Below are positions 61,244 through 64,000 of a DNA stretch of 64,000 bases, in pieces (position 1 is the stretch's first letter; each line of letters begins with the position of its first letter). This stretch comes from Dyadobacter sp. CY347. GTDB lineage: Bacteria; Bacteroidota; Bacteroidia; Cytophagales; Spirosomataceae. The notes below the pieces were generated by a model. The model searched no databases and was not told the DNA's origin. It was given only the letters and a program-made list of their open reading frames with translations. The stretch lies in the NCBI RefSeq assembly GCF_021502655.1, contig NZ_JAKFFT010000004.1:1178001-1242000 (forward strand), written 5' to 3'. The translations under genes were made by a program, and so were the position numbers.

Positions 61244-62328
61244 GACAGCAAGGGAATTTTGACTGTAAAATCAGTTTCGGTCTGCTCGATGACAACTGCT
61301 TTGTCCTGTAACAATTTATACCGGCTGGCGAGATTATTCAATCCAAGACCGGTTGTCTGTTCTCTCAGGTTCCTGACCTGCAAAGGATTACGCACAATCA
61401 ACACTGAATGCTCAATAGTAATGCTAATGCGAAGCGGATTTGCCACGGACATGGTGTTATGCTTGACGGCATTCTCGATCAACGGCTGCAGAGTGAGTGG
61501 AATAATGGCATATCGGTCCTGATCGGCCTGAGATACATGGACATCCAATATTATTTTCTCATGAAAACGCATTTGAAGCAGATAGGTGTAGGTTTCAAGG
61601 AAATTCAATTCTTCTTTCAGGCTGATCTGCCGCAGTTCCGCTTGTTCCAGGATGTAACGGTAGGCCAGCGAAAGCTGCTGGATGAATTCGCTCGACTTTT
61701 CAGGCCGGGATTCCACCAGCGAGGCCAGCACGCTAAGGTTATTAAACAAAAAATGCGGGCTGATCTGGTTTTTCAATGCCAGGAAACGCGCGCTCATATT
61801 TTCCGTGGCCAGCTTTTCGGAATCCACCAGGAGTTTTTGCAATTTTTCCTGGGCCTGGCTGCTGACGCAGAGGTAATAGCCCGCTATCAATGCCAGGATC
61901 GTCAGTGCCTGGTTGGCATGGTAACGAGTAATTTTAGCATCCATCGACATCGTGCGGTAATGGTCATATTTTGGAGAAAAAATCCAGTTAGAGTCCATAA
62001 ACCCCCAGGTATTGATGAGCATAATATTAAAAACCAGCGCCAGTAAAACAGCCGGAATCAGTGCAATCAGTTGATGCGACAACTTAAAGTCCGCAGACCG
62101 CTCGCTGCCGGTCAGCACCGGAAGCTTTTTGAGAAACCAGTCCATGAGGTAAATCCAGCTGGTATAAAACACCGTACTAATCAGAATTTCAACCGAAAAT
62201 AACGGGAGTTTGTGCAGGATCGTCGTCCAGAAATCTACCCGGACATTGATGAAAGTTCTCAACGGAATGTAAACGATCGCCAGGGCGAAGCCCAGTAACC
62301 ACTTCTGACCAAAAAAACGAGGACGCAT
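61240..62328 (-). CDS. LytS/YehU-type sensor histidine kinase
   Basis: The 362-residue protein has four to five membrane helices (about 10-30, 42-62, 88-110, 145-162) and then a His_kinase domain with LKNQISPHFLFNNLSVLASLVES containing the phospho-accepting His, ASRYKLLQDKAVVIE and an ATPase part with LQPLIENAVKHN and TGLGLNNLASRY. It is the usual partner for LytTR regulators; the stop codon overlaps the start of the regulator gene by 4 bases. The stimulus is unknown; the membrane part has no large periplasmic domain. Confidence 0.92.
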   Translation of the reverse strand: MRPRFFGQKWLLGFALAIVYIPLRTFINVRVDFWTTILHKLPLFSVEILISTVFYTSWIYLMDWFLKKLPVLTGSERSADFKLSHQLIALIPAVLLALVFNIMLINTWGFMDSNWIFSPKYDHYRTMSMDAKITRYHANQALTILALIAGYYLCVSSQAQEKLQKLLVDSEKLATENMSARFLALKNQISPHFLFNNLSVLASLVESRPEKSSEFIQQLSLAYRYILEQAELRQISLKEELNFLETYTYLLQMRFHEKIILDVHVSQADQDRYAIIPLTLQPLIENAVKHNTMSVANPLRISITIEHSVLIVRNPLQVRNLREQTTGLGLNNLASRYKLLQDKAVVIEQTETDFTVKIPLLS

Positions 62329-62489
62329 ATTGCACAGGAAGCTTTACGCCAAAGTAAGGCTTTATTTGGTTTGGATCGGCAATGATGTCACATTTAGTAA
62401 ACAATCACAAAATGAGCAAGTCAATTGCATCGCTTGAAGATGTAAAAAGCTAAAAAAAACAGGTATAACCCTGCCGGGGAAAACGGTGC

Positions 62490-62831
62490 TTATGACACGC
62501 GTTTACTGATCTTGTTCATGCTAATTTGTCTCTGCATGTTTGATTTGAAGCGTGTCTCCTGACTTACTGCTAATTTCAAATGCTTGGTAACCCGGCCCTG
62601 TACGCGCTTGCGCCACATTCTGAAACTGCTGGACCGCATTTCAGTCCGCATAATTTCGATTACCTGCTGTTCGCTTACCAGGAACTGCGCTTCAATTGCT
62701 TCAAAGGGCGTCCTGTCTTCCCAGGCCATTTCCACTATGCGGTCAATTTCCTCCGGCCTTAACTCCTTATCTTTTCCGTGCATATTACTACCGTTTAATG
62801 TTGTGAAAATATCTGCGTTTGTGTAAGCCAT
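62490..62831 (-). CDS. Small TIGR03643/DUF2805-like protein
   Basis: The product has 113 residues from the first ATG, or 97 from the ATG at 62783 (MHGKDKELRPEEID). The core LRPEEIDRIVEMAWEDRTPFEAIEAQFLVSEQQVIEIMR followed by SSFRMWRKRVQGRVTKHLKL is the characteristic sequence of TIGR03643 proteins, common in Bacteroidota and marine bacteria and of unknown function; a helix-turn-helix-like course (FEAIEAQFLVSEQQVIEIM) suggests DNA or RNA binding. The tail after 90 is Arg/Lys/Ser-rich. It follows the AI-2E-like gene by 6 bases and may share its transcript. Confidence 0.85.
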   Translation of the reverse strand: MAYTNADIFTTLNGSNMHGKDKELRPEEIDRIVEMAWEDRTPFEAIEAQFLVSEQQVIEIMRTEMRSSSFRMWRKRVQGRVTKHLKLAVSQETRFKSNMQRQISMNKISKRVS

Positions 62832-62837
62832 TGGGAC

Positions 62838-63968
62838 TTAACGTACCTGGCTACCAGTGTCCATTCCCTTGTTATGCTCATCTTCTACGACTTCCCGAAT
62901 GGCAGGTTTTGAATCAGGATCACTATCATCTTCTCCTAAAAGCATTCCCCATGGGTTCAGCCCGTTTACCCGGTCGAAAATGACCTTGAAAATTGCTATT
63001 ACCGGGATCGACAAGAACATTCCAGTGATGCCCCAGATCATCTCTCCAAGCACAAGCCCTATCAGCGCGACAAGCGTATTGATCTTTACTTTTGAACCGA
63101 CAATTTTGGGCATGATATAGTTGCTGTCAATCAAGTGGATCACTACGATAGCAATGGCGACGAAGATCAACTGGCTGGTTCCCGCCGTTGCGAAGGTGAT
63201 CAGGCTGGACAGGATGAGGGCAGTCAGTATCCCGATGTATGGGATCAGGTTCAGAATTCCGGTAATCAGTCCGAGCAGGAAACCATACTTCACACCCAGC
63301 GCCCAAAAGGCAATGCATGTAAGTCCTGTTACCAACAGCATTTGCAAGAACAATCCAAAGATGTATTTTTTTACGATGTACTGGATCTGGCTGACGATGT
63401 CATACACAACCACACTATGCTCCTGGTCAAAAACCGAAACGACAAAACGGAGCAGCAGCCTTCTGTGCAGGAGAATAAAGAATGTGTACAGGAACGTGAA
63501 AACCAGAAAAAGGACGATGGAGGAAACCGACAGGATGGTATGTCCGAGAATGCTCGTGCCCGTGTTTACCGCCTTTGACGCCGAATCATTGATGTAGTTC
63601 ATCTGCTCCTCACTGTTGACATGGAATGTTGCTTCGATCCATTTTTGCAGATCTACCGTTGTGTCGAGCACTTGCTGCTTGAATGCCGGCCAATCCTGCG
63701 CTAATGCTGTCAACTGCGAGCCTAACAGAGTAAATACGCCAGCGATAGCCGCGATGAGTGCCAGCAAAGACAATAGCGAGGATAATGCCCTGGGAAAACG
63801 TAAACGGTGTTCGAAGAATACACAGGATGGCAAAAGCAACAGCGAAAAAAGCATCGCAAAGAGTAGCGGTGCCAGCAATGTCTGACCTATAATGGCAATG
63901 TAAACCAAGCAGATAATGCTGATCAGCACTTGGGCGAGGCGTGTGTAAAATGGGGTAGAAATGATCAT
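62838..63968 (-). CDS. AI-2E family (PerM-like) membrane permease
   Basis: The 376-residue protein has eight predicted membrane segments with the family course: a pair of helices at the N-terminus (LISIICLVYIAIIGQTLLAPLLFAMLFSLLLLP in its span), an amphipathic periplasmic part (about 90-150), and a C-terminal block with GVKYGFLLGLITGILNLIPYIG, the SNYIMPKIVGSKVKINTLVALIGLVLGEMIWGITGMFLSIPVIAI segment in its span. AI-2E permeases include export functions for the autoinducer and Na+/H+ antiport. The C-terminal tail (GEDDSDPDSKPAI) is acidic. Substrate unknown. The gene starts at 63968, 32 bases before the window end. Confidence 0.93.
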   Translation of the reverse strand: MIISTPFYTRLAQVLISIICLVYIAIIGQTLLAPLLFAMLFSLLLLPSCVFFEHRLRFPRALSSLLSLLALIAAIAGVFTLLGSQLTALAQDWPAFKQQVLDTTVDLQKWIEATFHVNSEEQMNYINDSASKAVNTGTSILGHTILSVSSIVLFLVFTFLYTFFILLHRRLLLRFVVSVFDQEHSVVVYDIVSQIQYIVKKYIFGLFLQMLLVTGLTCIAFWALGVKYGFLLGLITGILNLIPYIGILTALILSSLITFATAGTSQLIFVAIAIVVIHLIDSNYIMPKIVGSKVKINTLVALIGLVLGEMIWGITGMFLSIPVIAIFKVIFDRVNGLNPWGMLLGEDDSDPDSKPAIREVVEDEHNKGMDTGSQVR

Positions 63969-64000
63969 TTAGAATTTTTTTGGTTTGATACTTTACTGCC

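Noticed and set aside
62329-62489. Possible terminator or promoter between the LytS-like kinase and the TIGR03643-like gene
   Set aside because: No stable inverted repeat and no TAnnTTTG box with correct spacing was found on the minus strand.

Overview
The window looks like a chromosomal segment of a Gram-negative member of the Bacteroidota, most likely a Dyadobacter/Spirosoma-type Cytophagales bacterium. Pointers are two SusC/SusD pairs, a one-protein hybrid two-component regulator, many lipoproteins with Bacteroidota-type signal peptides, few Shine-Dalgarno sequences, several likely TTG or GTG starts, and a CzcA-TolC fusion pump. This is inference from gene content; there is no rRNA or other taxonomic marker here.

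Layout. 0-9.8 kb: the end of an unknown gene, a MotA/TolQ/ExbB-like membrane protein with an S41 protease lipoprotein, then two related two-component pairs (TPR sensor kinase plus LuxR-type regulator) separated by a divergent MATE exporter, and a small secreted protein of unknown function. 9.8-14.4 kb: an AT-rich accessory island with a YoeB/YefM pair, a three-gene CBASS-like operon (membrane Rossmannoid effector candidate, CD-NTase, E2-like protein), a HigB/HigA pair and an XRE-type regulator. 14.7-32.1 kb: polysaccharide utilisation locus 1 (GH26, SusC, SusD, two IPT/TIG surface lipoproteins, serine hydrolase, PQQ dehydrogenase-cytochrome c, GH36, two tandem esterases, and a convergent cupin), which reads as a system for a substituted, probably acetylated, galactomannan-like glycan. 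32.1-35.8 kb: a second accessory island with a decayed DUF1016 nuclease gene, an unknown membrane protein, a Panacea-type antitoxin with a candidate toxin, and a second copy of the XRE gene. 35.8-47.3 kb: locus 2 on the minus strand (SusC, SusD, large clan GH-A enzyme) with its divergent hybrid two-component regulator. 47.5-53.4 kb: a lipoprotein and two CheB-type signalling genes, one fused to CheR and a histidine kinase. 53.5-60.4 kb: a heavy-metal type RND efflux operon and a convergent AraC-like regulator. 60.5-64 kb: a LytTR/LytS pair, a small TIGR03643-like protein and an AI-2E family permease.

Connections. A 16-bp dyad, TTAGGG-N4-CCCTAA, lies upstream of the second LuxR regulator, upstream of the small secreted protein after its kinase, and twice upstream of locus 1. 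This suggests that the two-component pair at 6.8-9.2 kb controls locus 1 and that the CBASS/toxin-antitoxin island was inserted between regulator and target. The two XRE gene copies, including their upstream regions, are direct repeats about 21 kb apart that bracket locus 1 and the second island; a third, decayed 3' end lies beside the CBASS operon.

The most interesting candidates are the CBASS-like operon with its unusual effector, the Panacea antitoxin with an undescribed partner, and the shared dyad.
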